Assembly: GCF_013393345.1 (NCBI RefSeq)
Contig: NZ_QJRF01000076.1
Span: 124,001-188,000, forward strand
DNA: 64,000 nucleotides
Direction: 5' to 3'
Source of the DNA: Pseudomonas taiwanensis
Lineage (GTDB): Bacteria > Pseudomonadota > Gammaproteobacteria > Pseudomonadales > Pseudomonadaceae
In this document: one piece after another, positions 27,795 to 41,026 of the stretch
How the letters are laid out: each line of letters starts with the position of its first letter
Numbering within the stretch: the stretch's first letter is position 1
Program-made: the position numbers and the translations under genes
The notes under the pieces: model-generated
The model's input: only the letters and a program-made list of their open reading frames with translations
What the model was told of the DNA's origin: nothing
Databases searched by the model: none

Positions 27795-29864
27795 ATGGCC
27801 ATCGAAAAGAAAACGATCCGTCTGCTGATCCTGGAAGACTCGCAGAACGAAGCCGAGCGCCTGGTCAGCTTGTTCCGCAACGCCGGTCGCGCGACGCGAG
27901 TCCATCGCATCGTTTCCGCCGACGATCTCAATGAAGCTCTGCAGCAGAGCTGGGACCTCCTGATTGCCGCGCCAAGCAGCGAGCACCTGAGCCCCGGCGA
28001 AGCCCTCGGCAGCATTCGACGCCAGTCCAAGGACATCCCCTTCATCCAACTGGTGCAGGACAACGACTCCGACCTCATCACCGAGGCCCTGGCCCTGGGT
28101 GCGCAGGACGCCCTGCCCCAAGGCGAGGATGAACGGCTGGTACTGGTGGCCAACCGCGAGCTGGCCAACCTCGAGCAACGCCGCGCCCGTCGCGCCGCCG
28201 AGGTCAGCCTGCGGGAAGCGGAAAAACGCTGCCAGTTGCTGCTGGACAGCTCGGTCGACGCCATCGCCTACGTTCACGACGGCATGCACATCTATGCCAA
28301 CCGCGCCTACGTGGAGATGTTCGGCTACGACGACGGCGACGAACTCGAAGGCATGCCGATGATCGACCTGATCGCTGGCGCCGACCAGGCCGGATTCAAG
28401 GACTTCCTGAAGAATTATCGAGAAGGCGAAGGCAGTGGCGAGCTCACCTGCAACGGCTGCAAGGTCGACGGCCAGAGCTTCCAGGCGCGCATGAACTTCT
28501 CCCCCGCCACCTACGATGGCGAGCCGTGTATCCAGGTGGTGATCCGCGCCGAAACCGACAGCACCGAACTGGAAGAGAAGCTTCGCGAGATCAGCAGCCA
28601 GGACCTGGTCACCGGCCTGTTCAACCGCTCCCACTTCAACGAGATGCTCGACGCCGCTGCCGAACGCGCAGTCAAGGCCAGCCAGCCATCGAGCCTCGCG
28701 TACATCCGCGTCGCACGCTATTCCAGCCTGCTGGCCGAAATCGGCATCGCCGGCGTCGACCTGCTGCTCACGGATCTCGCCAACCTGCTGCGCGCCCACT
28801 TCGCCGGCGATGCGCAACTCGCCCGCTATGGCGACGACGTCTTCAGTGTCCTGCAGCAGGGAATCTCGCCAGAACAGGCGGCAGAAGGACTGCACGGCCT
28901 GCTGAAGAAGATCGACATCCATCTGTTCGACGTCAGCAGCCGTACCGTGCAGCTCAACCTGTGCATCGGCGTTGCCGGTCTCAGTGAAACTACGCCGAAG
29001 GCCCAGGACGTGGTGGACCGCGCCCACCGCTGTGCCGACGAGCTGGGCGACGCGAACGGTCTCAAGCTTTACAACCCTGCCGATGAGCTCGCGGCGGCGG
29101 CCAACCGGGGCAGCCTCGTGGCCATGGTCCAGCAGGCCCTGGAGAACAACAGCTTCCGACTGCTGTTCCAGCCGATCATCAGCCTGCGCGGTGACAGTTT
29201 CGAGCACTACGAAGTTCTGCTGCGCCTGCTCAACCCGCAAGGCGCGGAAGTACCGCCAGTTGACTTCCTCGATGCGGCGAAGGACGCCGGCCTGGCCGAG
29301 AAGATCGACCGCTGGGTGATCCTCAATTCCATCAAGTTGCTCGCCGAGCACCGCACCAAGGGTCACAACACGCGGCTCTTCGTTCATCTCTCGGGCGCAA
29401 GCCTGCAGGACCAGACCCTGCTGCCCTGGCTCAGCGTGGCACTGAAAGCGGCGCGACTGCCGTCCGACGCGCTGATCTTCCAGTTCAGCGAACCGGATGC
29501 CATCGCCTACCTGAAACAAGCCAAGGCGCTGACCCAGGGTCTCGCCGAGCTGCACTGCCAAGTGGCGCTCAGCCAATTCGGCTGTGCCCTCAACCCGTTC
29601 AACACCCTCAAGCATCTCTCCATCGACTTCGTGAAAGTGGACGGTTCCTTCACCCAGGACCTCAGCCGCGCCGAGAACCAGGAAGTCCTCAAGACCTTGC
29701 TGGCCAGTCTGCATGCCCAGGCCAAGCTGACCATCGTGCCCTTCGTCGAGACCGCCAGCGTGCTGGCGACCCTCTGGCAGGCCGGCGTCAATTACATCCA
29801 GGGCTATTACCTGCAAGGGCCCAGCCAGGCGATGGACTACGACTTCTCGTCCGGCGACGAGTAA
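27795..29864 (+). CDS. fimX: FimX, c-di-GMP receptor for type IV pilus twitching
   Basis: 689 residues. It has a REC-like domain (about 8-125), PAS (about 140-255), degenerate GGDEF (about 270-420, YGDDVF instead of GGDEF) and EAL-like (about 435-689). The EAL signature reads EVL (HYEVLLRLL) and metal-binding residues are missing. The REC domain lacks an obvious phospho-acceptor Asp (WDLLIAAPSS). This is the FimX pattern: catalytically dead but able to bind c-di-GMP and link to PilZ/PilB at the pole. A strong terminator follows. Confidence 0.95.
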   Translation: MAIEKKTIRLLILEDSQNEAERLVSLFRNAGRATRVHRIVSADDLNEALQQSWDLLIAAPSSEHLSPGEALGSIRRQSKDIPFIQLVQDNDSDLITEALALGAQDALPQGEDERLVLVANRELANLEQRRARRAAEVSLREAEKRCQLLLDSSVDAIAYVHDGMHIYANRAYVEMFGYDDGDELEGMPMIDLIAGADQAGFKDFLKNYREGEGSGELTCNGCKVDGQSFQARMNFSPATYDGEPCIQVVIRAETDSTELEEKLREISSQDLVTGLFNRSHFNEMLDAAAERAVKASQPSSLAYIRVARYSSLLAEIGIAGVDLLLTDLANLLRAHFAGDAQLARYGDDVFSVLQQGISPEQAAEGLHGLLKKIDIHLFDVSSRTVQLNLCIGVAGLSETTPKAQDVVDRAHRCADELGDANGLKLYNPADELAAAANRGSLVAMVQQALENNSFRLLFQPIISLRGDSFEHYEVLLRLLNPQGAEVPPVDFLDAAKDAGLAEKIDRWVILNSIKLLAEHRTKGHNTRLFVHLSGASLQDQTLLPWLSVALKAARLPSDALIFQFSEPDAIAYLKQAKALTQGLAELHCQVALSQFGCALNPFNTLKHLSIDFVKVDGSFTQDLSRAENQEVLKTLLASLHAQAKLTIVPFVETASVLATLWQAGVNYIQGYYLQGPSQAMDYDFSSGDE

Positions 29865-29877
29865 CCCGCCTGCAACG

Positions 29878-29903
29878 AAAAAGCCGCCCGAAGGCGGCTT
29901 TTT
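29878..29903. terminator. Bidirectional terminator between fimX and serB
   Basis: An 11-bp perfect stem AAAAAGCCGCC/GGCGGCTTTTT with a CGAA loop gives T tracts on both strands and serves the converging fimX and serB. Confidence 0.92.
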
Positions 29904-29920
29904 CATGTCCAGCTGGACGA

Positions 29921-31135
29921 TCAGTCCTTGCCGTCGCGGTCGCGGAAACCGAGCAGATAAAGGATGCCGTCCAGGCCGAGGGTGGAGATGGCCTGCTTGG
30001 CCGACTGCTTGACCAGGGGCTTGGCACGGAAGGCCACGCCCAGTCCCGCCAGCCCCAGCATCGGCAGGTCGTTGGCGCCATCGCCGACGGCGATCGTCTG
30101 CTCCAGACGCAAGCCTTCCTTCTGCGCCAGCTCGCGCAGCAGATCAGCCTTGCGCTGGGCGTCGACGATCGGCTCGATGGCCACGCCGGTCAGCTTGCCG
30201 TCGACGATCTGCAGTTCGTTGGCGAATACGTAGTCGATCCCGAGCTTTTCCTGCAGTTGCTTGGCGAAATAGCTGAAGCCGCCGGAGAGGATTGCAGTCT
30301 TGTAGCCCAGGCGCTTGAGCTCGGCGAACAGGGTTTCCGCCCCTTCGGTCAGGCGCAGGGAAGCACCTATTTCTTCCAGCACGTCCTCGGACAGCCCCTT
30401 GAGCAGCCCCAGGCGTTCCTTGAAGCTGGCGCGGAAGTCCAGCTCGCCACGCATGGCACGCTCGGTGATCTCGGCGACCTGCTCGCCCACGCCAGCGGCC
30501 TTGGCGAGTTCGTCGATCACCTCGGCCTCGATCAGGGTCGAATCCATGTCGAACACGGCCAGGCGGCGGTTGCGGCGGAACAGCGAGTCGCGCTGGAAGG
30601 CGATGTCGACATTCAGCTCCTGGGCCACGCTGAGGAATTCGGCGCGCAGGGCCACGGGGTCCGCCGGCTCGCCGCGAACGGAGAACTCGATGCAGCCCTT
30701 GCCTTGGTCAGCAGGCGTATCCAGCGGCATGCGACCCGACAGACGGTCGATGTGATCGATGTTGAGGCCGTACTTGGCGGTGATCGAGCTCACTCGCTGC
30801 AGCTGCTCCGCGGTGACCTTGCGGGTCAGCAGGGTGACGATATAGCGGCTCTTGCCCTGGCCATCGACCCACTGCTGGTAATCCGCTTCGGGAACCGGGG
30901 TGAAACGCACCTGCTGGTCCAGCTTGTAGGCGGTGAACAGCACGTCCTTCAGCACGGCCGAGGCCTCGGCGTTATCCGGGATTTCCACCAGGATGCCGAA
31001 CGACAAGGTGTCGTGGATCACCGCCTGGCCGATATCCAGGATATTCACGCCGCCCTGGGCCAGAGCACCGGTAATGGCCGCGGTCAGGCCGGGGCGGTCC
31101 TCGCCAGTGATGTTGATCAGGACAATTTCGCGCAA
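29921..31135 (-). CDS. serB: Phosphoserine phosphatase SerB
   Basis: 404 residues. The N-terminal tandem ACT-like domain (REIVLINITGEDRPGLTAAI) is followed by a HAD phosphatase domain: DMDSTLIEAE nucleophile, SGGFSYF, and GDGANDLPML. It makes serine from phosphoserine. The start is taken as TTG at 31135 because GAGGTG lies five bases upstream and the protein then begins at REIVLINI; the upstream GTG at 31147 has no ribosome site. It is divergent from the Smp-like gene, the arrangement also seen at serB in enterobacteria. Confidence 0.95.
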   Translation of the reverse strand: MREIVLINITGEDRPGLTAAITGALAQGGVNILDIGQAVIHDTLSFGILVEIPDNAEASAVLKDVLFTAYKLDQQVRFTPVPEADYQQWVDGQGKSRYIVTLLTRKVTAEQLQRVSSITAKYGLNIDHIDRLSGRMPLDTPADQGKGCIEFSVRGEPADPVALRAEFLSVAQELNVDIAFQRDSLFRRNRRLAVFDMDSTLIEAEVIDELAKAAGVGEQVAEITERAMRGELDFRASFKERLGLLKGLSEDVLEEIGASLRLTEGAETLFAELKRLGYKTAILSGGFSYFAKQLQEKLGIDYVFANELQIVDGKLTGVAIEPIVDAQRKADLLRELAQKEGLRLEQTIAVGDGANDLPMLGLAGLGVAFRAKPLVKQSAKQAISTLGLDGILYLLGFRDRDGKD

Positions 31136-31271
31136 GGCGCACCTCACTCAACGCATGAAAAGGCGCACATTCTACCCACTTTCGCAGCACTCGTAGCATG
31201 CCCGGCGCTTTGCCCTGCAAGGGGCGCTCGCTATACTGCGCCACAATTTCGTCCGAGAAGAGCCGCGCTCT

Positions 31272-32810
31272 GTGAACCGGCCCACGCCTGTCAAACCCGA
31301 CAATTTCTTCCTGTTGATCTTCCACGCCCTGCGCCAGCGCCGCGTGCCGATCGCCCTGCGCATCGCCAGCCACAGCCTGCTCCTGGTGGCGCTGGCGCTG
31401 GTGATCTACGCCTGGGTCATGGGCATGCAGTTCAAGCAGGCCATGCAGCAGCAGGCCGACGCCCTGGGCCAGAGCCTGACGGCGCAGACCGCCGCATCCG
31501 CCACGGAGCTGCTGGTGTCCAACGACATCCTCAGCCTCAACGTGCTGCTGAATAACCTGGTGAAGAACCCGCTGGTGGCCCACGCTGCCATCTACAGCGT
31601 GGACAACCGCATCCTCGCAGAGGCCGGTTCACGCCCCAAGCAGGGCCTGCTGGGCGAGACCGAGGGCCTGTATTCCACCCCCATCACCTTCCAGGAAGTG
31701 ATTGCCGGCCACCTGCGCCTGAGCCTGGACATGGAGCAGTTCCAGCAGCCCATGACCATCAGCCTGCAGAGCATGGGGCTGCTCAGCCTGATCCTGCTGG
31801 CGTTAACCCTGTCCCTGAGCCTGCGCCTCGGCCGCCATATCTCCACGCCGCTGCTGCAACTGCGGGTGTGGCTTCGTGACCCCGACGATCCCGCGCCGGG
31901 GGCCGGCCGCCAGGATGAAATCGGTGATCTCGCCCGCCAGCTGCAAGCCCGCCTCGTACCGGAAAAGCCGGAACCCGAGCCGGAGCTGGAGTCCATCCCC
32001 GAAATGGACTTTGCCGAGGCCGACGAAGACTACCTGGACGAAGAGCAAGACGAGCAGGACGAGCACGACGAACAGGATCACTTCGAAGTCCGCGACCTGC
32101 GTGACGACAGCTTCGACGGCGAAGACGAAACGCCGAGCAAGCTGTTCACCCCGGATGACGAAGACCCGTTCTCCGAGCTGCGCGAGGAATCGGCCGAGCC
32201 GACCCTGGCCCCCGCCCCAGTCGCAGAGCAAGAGCCCCAGAACAGTGCCGTCCTGGCCATCCAGCTGGGTGCACAGGACCAGTTGCGCCGCCTGCCGCGC
32301 ACGCGCTTGATGGACCTGCTGCAACGCTATCGCGACTGCCTCGACCAGGCCGCCCGCCTTTATCACGGCCAGTTGCTGACCCTGAACGACGGCAGCAGCC
32401 TGATGCTGTTCCACAGCCAGGACGGCGGCGAGGACTACCTCACCCACGCCCTCTGCTGCGGCGAGCTCATGCGCGCCCTTGGCCACGCCCTGCAGATCGA
32501 GGTCGCCGACAGCGGCATCACCCTGCAACTGCAACTGGGTCTTACCCTGGGCGAAGACCTTTCCAGCCTCGGCCAGGGCGACCTCCTGCTCAACGACACT
32601 ACCCAGAGCGCCCTGGCACTGAGCCAGCACAGCCGCAACCTGCTGCTGGTGGAGCGCGCCATCGCCGACGACGAACTGGTCCGTCAGCGCGCGCGCATCC
32701 GCGCCATCACCAGCCCGGAAGGTGCCTGCTGCGTCGAACGCCTGCTGGAACCCTATCCCTCGCTGCTTGAGCGCCAACTGGCACGTATGCATGAAGCCCG
32801 CGCACATTGA
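31272..32810 (+). CDS. Smp/AhpA-like membrane protein with cyclase-like C-terminal domain
   Basis: 512 residues, GTG start. It has two membrane helices (about 27-47 and 160-178) around an SMP_2-type periplasmic domain, then a HAMP-like segment. An extremely acidic linker follows (about 235-285, many Glu/Asp with DEEQDEQDEHDEQD). The C-terminal domain (about 320-490) follows the layout of class III nucleotide cyclases: AVLAIQLGAQ at the first strand, then HGQLLTLNDGSSLMLFH and LGLTLGEDL. The metal-binding Asp residues are missing. Its adjacency to serB matches E. coli ytjB (smp). Probably a non-catalytic sensor; the function is unknown. Confidence 0.8.
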   Translation: MNRPTPVKPDNFFLLIFHALRQRRVPIALRIASHSLLLVALALVIYAWVMGMQFKQAMQQQADALGQSLTAQTAASATELLVSNDILSLNVLLNNLVKNPLVAHAAIYSVDNRILAEAGSRPKQGLLGETEGLYSTPITFQEVIAGHLRLSLDMEQFQQPMTISLQSMGLLSLILLALTLSLSLRLGRHISTPLLQLRVWLRDPDDPAPGAGRQDEIGDLARQLQARLVPEKPEPEPELESIPEMDFAEADEDYLDEEQDEQDEHDEQDHFEVRDLRDDSFDGEDETPSKLFTPDDEDPFSELREESAEPTLAPAPVAEQEPQNSAVLAIQLGAQDQLRRLPRTRLMDLLQRYRDCLDQAARLYHGQLLTLNDGSSLMLFHSQDGGEDYLTHALCCGELMRALGHALQIEVADSGITLQLQLGLTLGEDLSSLGQGDLLLNDTTQSALALSQHSRNLLLVERAIADDELVRQRARIRAITSPEGACCVERLLEPYPSLLERQLARMHEARAH

Positions 32811-32824
32811 ATGCACGAATGACG

Positions 32825-32852
32825 AAAAAGCCCGCTTGATGCGGGCTTTTTT
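32825..32852 (+). terminator. Intrinsic terminator after the Smp-like gene
   Basis: Stem AAAAAGCCCGC with GCGGGCTTTTTT around TTGAT; the T tract is immediate. Confidence 0.92.
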
Positions 32853-32887
32853 GTAGCCGATGCCCTGACTTTCCAGAGTGAACAACG

Positions 32888-32918
32888 CTTCGCGAGCAGA
32901 GCTCGCTCCTACAGATAG
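32888..32918. repeat. REP element, singlet
   Basis: CTTCGCGAGCAGAGCTCGCTCC continues as TACAGATAG. It shares the ends TTCGCGA and CGCTCCTACAGATAG with the right arm of the REPIN at 52309-52403. It sits between two terminators in the convergent gap between the Smp-like and PqiC-like genes, a typical REP location. Confidence 0.75.
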
Positions 32919-32973
32919 CAAGGGTGCGGGGCGTCAGCTCAGCGGACTCAGGAAAACCGGACGATCAGACAGC

Positions 32974-32999
32974 AAAAAGCCCGCATTGAGCGGGCTTTT
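32974..32999 (-). terminator. Intrinsic terminator after the PqiC-like gene
   Basis: Stem AAAAGCCCGC/GCGGGCTTTT with loop ATTGA; on the minus strand a five-base T run follows. It begins 13 bases past the stop of the lipoprotein gene. Confidence 0.88.
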
Positions 33000-33012
33000 C
33001 ACAATCCAGCGA

Positions 33013-33720
33013 TCAGAAGCGGAACACTTCCACATCCGTGCGCACCGGAGCCGCCATGGGAATCTTCGGCGGCTGCGGTTCCTTGGCCTTTGCCGGGGCT
33101 GGCGCTGCAGGTTTGCGCGGCGCCTCGACAACGACCGGCTGGCCTTCCAGGGGTTTGACCGCAGCAGCCAGCTGCTCGGCCAGTTGTTGCAGCAATTTGC
33201 TCTGCGCGCGCACCTGGTCGGCAGCGGTACCGGCATGGGCCTCTTCCAGGCGCACCAGGCGGCTGTCACGCAGCTGACCGGCACGATCCAGCAGGCGCCA
33301 TTGGGCTTCCAGCACAGCCGGGCGTTGCGGACCCGAGTCCAGTCGGCTGATGGTCAGCAGGACCTGCACTTCAGGTGTGAAACCAGGATTGCCCGGCGCC
33401 AGCACCAGGCGCTGGCTGTCCAGACGCCAGGACAGCTGACGCAGCAGTACCTGATCGATATCCGCTGCCAGACTGCCGGCCCAGCGACCATCCGGTGCGG
33501 CGGTCAGGGTGCCGTCGGCCTGGCGCTGCAGGAGGGTTTCGCGCTGAAGATAGTCGGCCACGGTCACCGGACCGAGCAGAACTTGCATCCCAGCCTTCTT
33601 GGAGGGCACCTCCGGGGTGCCCGCGTCCAGCTGGAACATCGGAATAGGGGGGCTATGTACGCAGCCAGTAAGCCCAAGCAGGCTCACCAGCATCAATGCC
33701 ACGGGGAAACGCAAAGTCAT
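33013..33720 (-). CDS. PqiC/DUF330-family lipoprotein
   Basis: 235 residues from ATG 33720 (MTLRFPVALMLVSLLGLTGC), with lipobox LTGC at about 17-20. After the Cys come PMFQLDAG and LLGPVTVADYLQRETLLQR, the pattern of ABC-type transport auxiliary lipoproteins (PqiC/YmbA). The C-terminal tail is Pro/Ala/Lys-rich. Such lipoproteins join MCE transporters that move lipids between membranes, but no MCE or ABC genes lie next to this one, so it may serve a distant system. It is downstream of parC with 143 bases between, in which I see nothing definite. Confidence 0.8.
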   Translation of the reverse strand: MTLRFPVALMLVSLLGLTGCVHSPPIPMFQLDAGTPEVPSKKAGMQVLLGPVTVADYLQRETLLQRQADGTLTAAPDGRWAGSLAADIDQVLLRQLSWRLDSQRLVLAPGNPGFTPEVQVLLTISRLDSGPQRPAVLEAQWRLLDRAGQLRDSRLVRLEEAHAGTAADQVRAQSKLLQQLAEQLAAAVKPLEGQPVVVEAPRKPAAPAPAKAKEPQPPKIPMAAPVRTDVEVFRF

Positions 33721-33863
33721 CAATCTCACCCACGGCCGCCTTGTGGGCAGCCTGCAGTCGAATTCATTCGTCTTGGCCATCATCAGTGAATGGCGAGGGG
33801 ACATATCATCCGTCAATGTGACGCAGGACTCCAGAGCCCCACGTCAATTCGCAGCCGTCAGTG

Positions 33864-36122
33864 TCAGGCCAGCGGTTCCACCTGCAGGGCATCGACCCGC
33901 TGGAAGCCACGCGGCAGCTTGTTGCCACGGCGTCCACGCTCGCCCTTGTAGTGCTCAAGATCATCCGCCTTGAGTGAAAGGGTGCGCTTGCCAGCCTGGA
34001 GGACCAGGGTTGCACCGGCCGGCAGAACCGCCAGGTCGGTGAGGTATTCCTCGCGGCTGGCCACGCGATCGCCGGGTATACCGATGATCTTGTTGCCCTT
34101 GCCCTTGGCCAGCTGAGGCAGGTCGGCCACCTTGAACAGCAGCAGACGACCTTCGGTGGTCACCGCCGCCAACCAGTCTTCTTCGACGCTCTGCACGGGC
34201 CGTGGAGCAACCACCTTGGCCCCATTGGGCAGGCTGAGCAGGGCCTTGCCGGCCTTGTTCTTGGCTTGCAGGTCCGCACCTTTTACCACGAAGCCGTAAC
34301 CGGCATCCGAGGCGATGACATAGGTGGCATCGTCTTCTGGCAACATCACGCAGTCGAAGCTGGCGCCCGGAGGCGGTGTCAGGCGGCCGGTGAGCGGCTC
34401 GCCCTGGCCACGTGCCGAGGGCAGCGAATGGGCCGCCAGCGAGTAGCTGCGACCTGTGGAGTCGATGAACACCGCATATTGGTTCGAACGTCCGGGGGCG
34501 GCCGCCTTGAATCCGTCACCCGCCTTGTAGGACAGGCCGGTGGCATCGATATCGTGGCCTTTGGCGCAGCGCACCCAGCCCTTTTCGGACAACACGACGG
34601 TCACCGGCTCGGTGGGCATCAGCTCGGTTTCCGACAAGGCGCGGGCTTCGGCGCGGGCGACTATCGGCGAACGACGGTCGTCGCCGTAGGTTTCGGCATC
34701 CTTGATCAGCTCGTCGCGCACCAGCTTTTTCAGCTTGGTATCGCTACCCAGCAGGGCCAGCAGCTTCTTCTGCTCTTTCAGCAATTCATCCTGCTCGCCA
34801 CGAATCTTCATTTCCTCGAGGCGCGCCAGCTGACGCAGGCGGGTGTCGAGGATGTAGTCCGCCTGGATTTCGCTGAGTTCGAAGCGCGCCATCAGCACCG
34901 GCTTGGGCTGGTCTTCGGTGCGGATGATGTGAATCACTTCGTCCAGGTTGAGGAAGGCGACCAGCAAACCGTCCAACAGGTGCAGGCGCTTCTCTACCTT
35001 GTCCAGGCGGAACTGCAGGCGACGGCGCACCGTGCCGATGCGATAGGTCAGCCATTCACTGAGCAGGGTGCGCAGGTCCTTGACCTGCGGCTTGCCGTCC
35101 AGACCGATGACGTTGGTGTTGACCCGATAGCTGGATTCCAGGTCGGTGGTGGCGAACAGGTGCTGCATCAGCTCGTCGGCGTCCACTCGGTTGGAACGCG
35201 GAATGATCACGATGCGGGTCGGGTTCTCGTGGTCCGATTCGTCACGCAGGTCAGCCACCATCGGCAGCTTCTTGGCCTGCATCTGACCGGCGATCTGCTC
35301 GAGCACCTTGGAGCCCGAGACCTGGTGCGGCAGCGCGGTGACGACGATATCGCCGTCCTCCACACGATACACGGCACGCATGCGCACCGAGCCACGACCG
35401 GATTCGTAGATCTTCAGCAGTTCGGCACGGGGAGTGATCACCTCGGCCTCGGTGGGGAAGTCCGGGCCGAGAATGTGTTCGCAGAGCTGCTCCACAGTGG
35501 CGCTCGGCTCGTCCAACAGGCGCACGCAGGCGGCGGCGACTTCCCGCAGGTTGTGCGGAGGTACGTCGGTGGCCATGCCCACGGCAATGCCGGTGGTGCC
35601 GTTGAGCAGCAGGTTGGGCAAACGCGCCGGCAGGGTCGCGGGTTCATTCAGGGTGCCGTCGAAGTTCGGCACCCAATCCACCGTGCCCTGCCCCAGTTCG
35701 GACAGCAGTACTTCCGAATAGCGCGACAGACGCGCTTCGGTGTAACGCATGGCGGCGAAGGACTTCGGATCGTCCGGCGCACCCCAGTTGCCCTGGCCGT
35801 CGACCAGCGTATAGCGGTAGCTGAAGGGCTGGGCCATCAGCACCATCGCTTCATAGCAGGCGGAGTCGCCATGGGGGTGGAACTTGCCGAGCACGTCACC
35901 AACGGTACGCGCGGACTTCTTGTGCTTGGAGTCGGCGTCCAGGCCCAGTTCGCTCATCGCGTAGATGATGCGGCGCTGTACGGGCTTCAGACCGTCGCCG
36001 ATATGCGGCAGGGCACGGTCCATGATCACGTACATGGAATAGTTGAGGTAGGCCTGTTCGGTGAAGTCGGCCAGGGAGCGGCGCTCAACGCCTTCCAGGC
36101 TCAGATCGAGGGATTCGCTCAT
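33864..36122 (-). CDS. parC: DNA topoisomerase IV subunit A
   Basis: 752 residues. The catalytic core shows [11 protein letters not shown], the quinolone-resistance region around [12 protein letters not shown] (with Ser at the E. coli Ser80-equivalent site, so wild-type there), and the active Tyr in [11 protein letters not shown]. The C-terminal beta-pinwheel is reduced. It cuts and joins DNA to unlink daughter chromosomes, with ParE as ATPase. It ends the parE-esterase-protease-parC run; only seven bases separate it from the protease gene. Confidence 0.97.
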   Translation of the reverse strand: MSESLDLSLEGVERRSLADFTEQAYLNYSMYVIMDRALPHIGDGLKPVQRRIIYAMSELGLDADSKHKKSARTVGDVLGKFHPHGDSACYEAMVLMAQPFSYRYTLVDGQGNWGAPDDPKSFAAMRYTEARLSRYSEVLLSELGQGTVDWVPNFDGTLNEPATLPARLPNLLLNGTTGIAVGMATDVPPHNLREVAAACVRLLDEPSATVEQLCEHILGPDFPTEAEVITPRAELLKIYESGRGSVRMRAVYRVEDGDIVVTALPHQVSGSKVLEQIAGQMQAKKLPMVADLRDESDHENPTRIVIIPRSNRVDADELMQHLFATTDLESSYRVNTNVIGLDGKPQVKDLRTLLSEWLTYRIGTVRRRLQFRLDKVEKRLHLLDGLLVAFLNLDEVIHIIRTEDQPKPVLMARFELSEIQADYILDTRLRQLARLEEMKIRGEQDELLKEQKKLLALLGSDTKLKKLVRDELIKDAETYGDDRRSPIVARAEARALSETELMPTEPVTVVLSEKGWVRCAKGHDIDATGLSYKAGDGFKAAAPGRSNQYAVFIDSTGRSYSLAAHSLPSARGQGEPLTGRLTPPPGASFDCVMLPEDDATYVIASDAGYGFVVKGADLQAKNKAGKALLSLPNGAKVVAPRPVQSVEEDWLAAVTTEGRLLLFKVADLPQLAKGKGNKIIGIPGDRVASREEYLTDLAVLPAGATLVLQAGKRTLSLKADDLEHYKGERGRRGNKLPRGFQRVDALQVEPLA

Positions 36123-36129
36123 GCGTGCC

Positions 36130-36650
36130 TCACGGAGAAGTGACTTGGCGCAGCACCAGGGTGCCGTCGCGCTGGGTGAATTCGAGTTGTTTGAGGGCGC
36201 TCATGCCAAGCAGCACCTCTTCGCCGTCCATGCCCGGCACGATGATCGCCGGCACCTGGGTCAGGCGGATGTCTCCTAGGCGCAGGTCCTGCAACTGGGT
36301 ACGGTGGCCGGTGACTCGGCCATTGGCGGTGCTCAGGGTGACCGCCGCGCCGGGTTTCAGCCCAAGGCGTTCAGCCAGCCGTGCCGGTACGGCCACCTGG
36401 GTGGCGCCGGTATCGAGCAGGAAGGTCACGCCCTGGCCGTCGATACGGCCGTCGAGCAGGTAATGCCCCTGGCGGCTGCTGGCCAGGCGCACTTCCACAT
36501 AACCGTCGCCCTGCACCGACTCGGGCGCACGATTGGGATTGAGTTGGCGGTCTTCCCAGAGGCCGAAGTAACGCGTGGCCAGGATCAGGCCGATGCCCCA
36601 GGCGAGCACCAGCATGACCCTTCCCACACGTTTGCCCGGCGTCTGCGTGG

Positions 36651-36654
<4 letters not shown>
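36130..36654 (-). CDS. Retropepsin-like clan AA aspartic protease, membrane-anchored
   Basis: 174 residues from ATG 36654. It has one N-terminal membrane helix (about 14-34, [17 protein letters not shown]) and a periplasmic single-lobe aspartic protease domain with active [13 protein letters not shown] and a C-terminal hydrophobic [11 protein letters not shown] (the flap-end LGM motif). The family (TIGR02281-type) is active as a homodimer; substrates are unknown. Its start overlaps the stop of the esterase-like gene by ATGA, and it is followed within seven bases by parC. Confidence 0.88.
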
Positions 36655-40152
<3,498 letters not shown>

Positions 40153-40210
40153 GCGGTTTCCTGGCAGATCGAGGGAAAGTTGTACTTCTTGCCGTGCCGC
40201 GGCGCGAAGG

Positions 40211-41026
40211 TCAATAACCCTTGATGCTGTAGTCCACTTCGAAGGTGATCCCGGTGACCCTCGAAACGCCGGTTTCCACGCGACCATCACGGGTCAGGCG
40301 CAACCAGCGATACCCCGGTGCCTCGTTACCCACGCAGAAATCCTCGCTGCCTGGCGCGAACTGCACGCAGGTGGAGGGCGACGCCAGCAAGCGTACGCCA
40401 TTGCGGACCTGGTCGAACTCCTGGTGAACGTGGCCCCAGAGCAGCGCCCGCACCTGTGGATAACGATCCAGCACGGCGAACAGGCTGTCGGGGTTGCGCA
40501 CGCCGATCGGGTCCATCCAGGTGCAGCCGATGGGCACCGGATGATGATGGAAGCTGACCAGCACATGGCGCTCGCCGGCTCCTTCGAGGGCGCTTTCCAG
40601 AAATGCCAACTGCTCGGCGGGGAAATGTCCGGGCACCGCGCCGGCAATGGTGGAATCCAGCAAAACCAGACGCCAATGGGGGAAGTCGACGACGGGTTCC
40701 AGCTCGGCGGTGCCAGCGCACACATCACGCATCACCGGAACTTCATCGTGATTGCCCGGGAACCAGCGGGCAGGCGCAGGAATGACCGCGGTCAGATCCC
40801 GGAATGCTTCGTAGGATTCGACCGAGCCGTCCTGGGACAAGTCGCCCGTAGCCAGTACCAGGTCGATGCGCGGCTGCTCCCGGAGCACCTGATCGATCAC
40901 CCGCTGCAAGCTGTCGCGGGTTTCCATGCCCAGCAGCTTGCCGTCCGCCTCGGCGAACAGGTGGCTGTCGGACAGCTGCACCAGCAGCACCGACTCGTCA
41001 GCGGCAGGGGGGACTGGATTGGGCAA
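40211..41026 (-). CDS. cpdA: 3',5'-cyclic-AMP phosphodiesterase CpdA
   Basis: 271 residues from TTG 41026, chosen because GAGGAG lies six bases upstream and the length matches the family. Metallophosphoesterase motifs are in order: LSDSHLF, ATGDLSQDGS, GNHDE, SFHHHPV and LWGHVHQEF. It breaks down cAMP, and in P. aeruginosa it sets the cAMP pool read by Vfr, which links to type IV pili and virulence. The 179-base leader contains a perfect 12-base palindrome TTGCGCGCGCAA (41064-41075) of unknown meaning. Confidence 0.95.
   Translation of the reverse strand: MPNPVPPAADESVLLVQLSDSHLFAEADGKLLGMETRDSLQRVIDQVLREQPRIDLVLATGDLSQDGSVESYEAFRDLTAVIPAPARWFPGNHDEVPVMRDVCAGTAELEPVVDFPHWRLVLLDSTIAGAVPGHFPAEQLAFLESALEGAGERHVLVSFHHHPVPIGCTWMDPIGVRNPDSLFAVLDRYPQVRALLWGHVHQEFDQVRNGVRLLASPSTCVQFAPGSEDFCVGNEAPGYRWLRLTRDGRVETGVSRVTGITFEVDYSIKGY

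Noticed and set aside
27762-29906. 714-codon open frame on the minus strand opposite fimX
   Set aside because: It is antisense to fimX; the composition (V, G, Q, A, H rich) is typical of antisense reading of GC-rich genes, with no motifs.
33757-33772. REP-like GAATTCATTCG upstream of the PqiC-like gene
   Set aside because: Only the short core matches the REP at 52309 and the GGGAGC and CGCGA ends are missing, so chance is likely.
34266-36143. 625-codon plus-strand open frame opposite parC
   Set aside because: It is a shadow of parC; no domain and no ribosome site.
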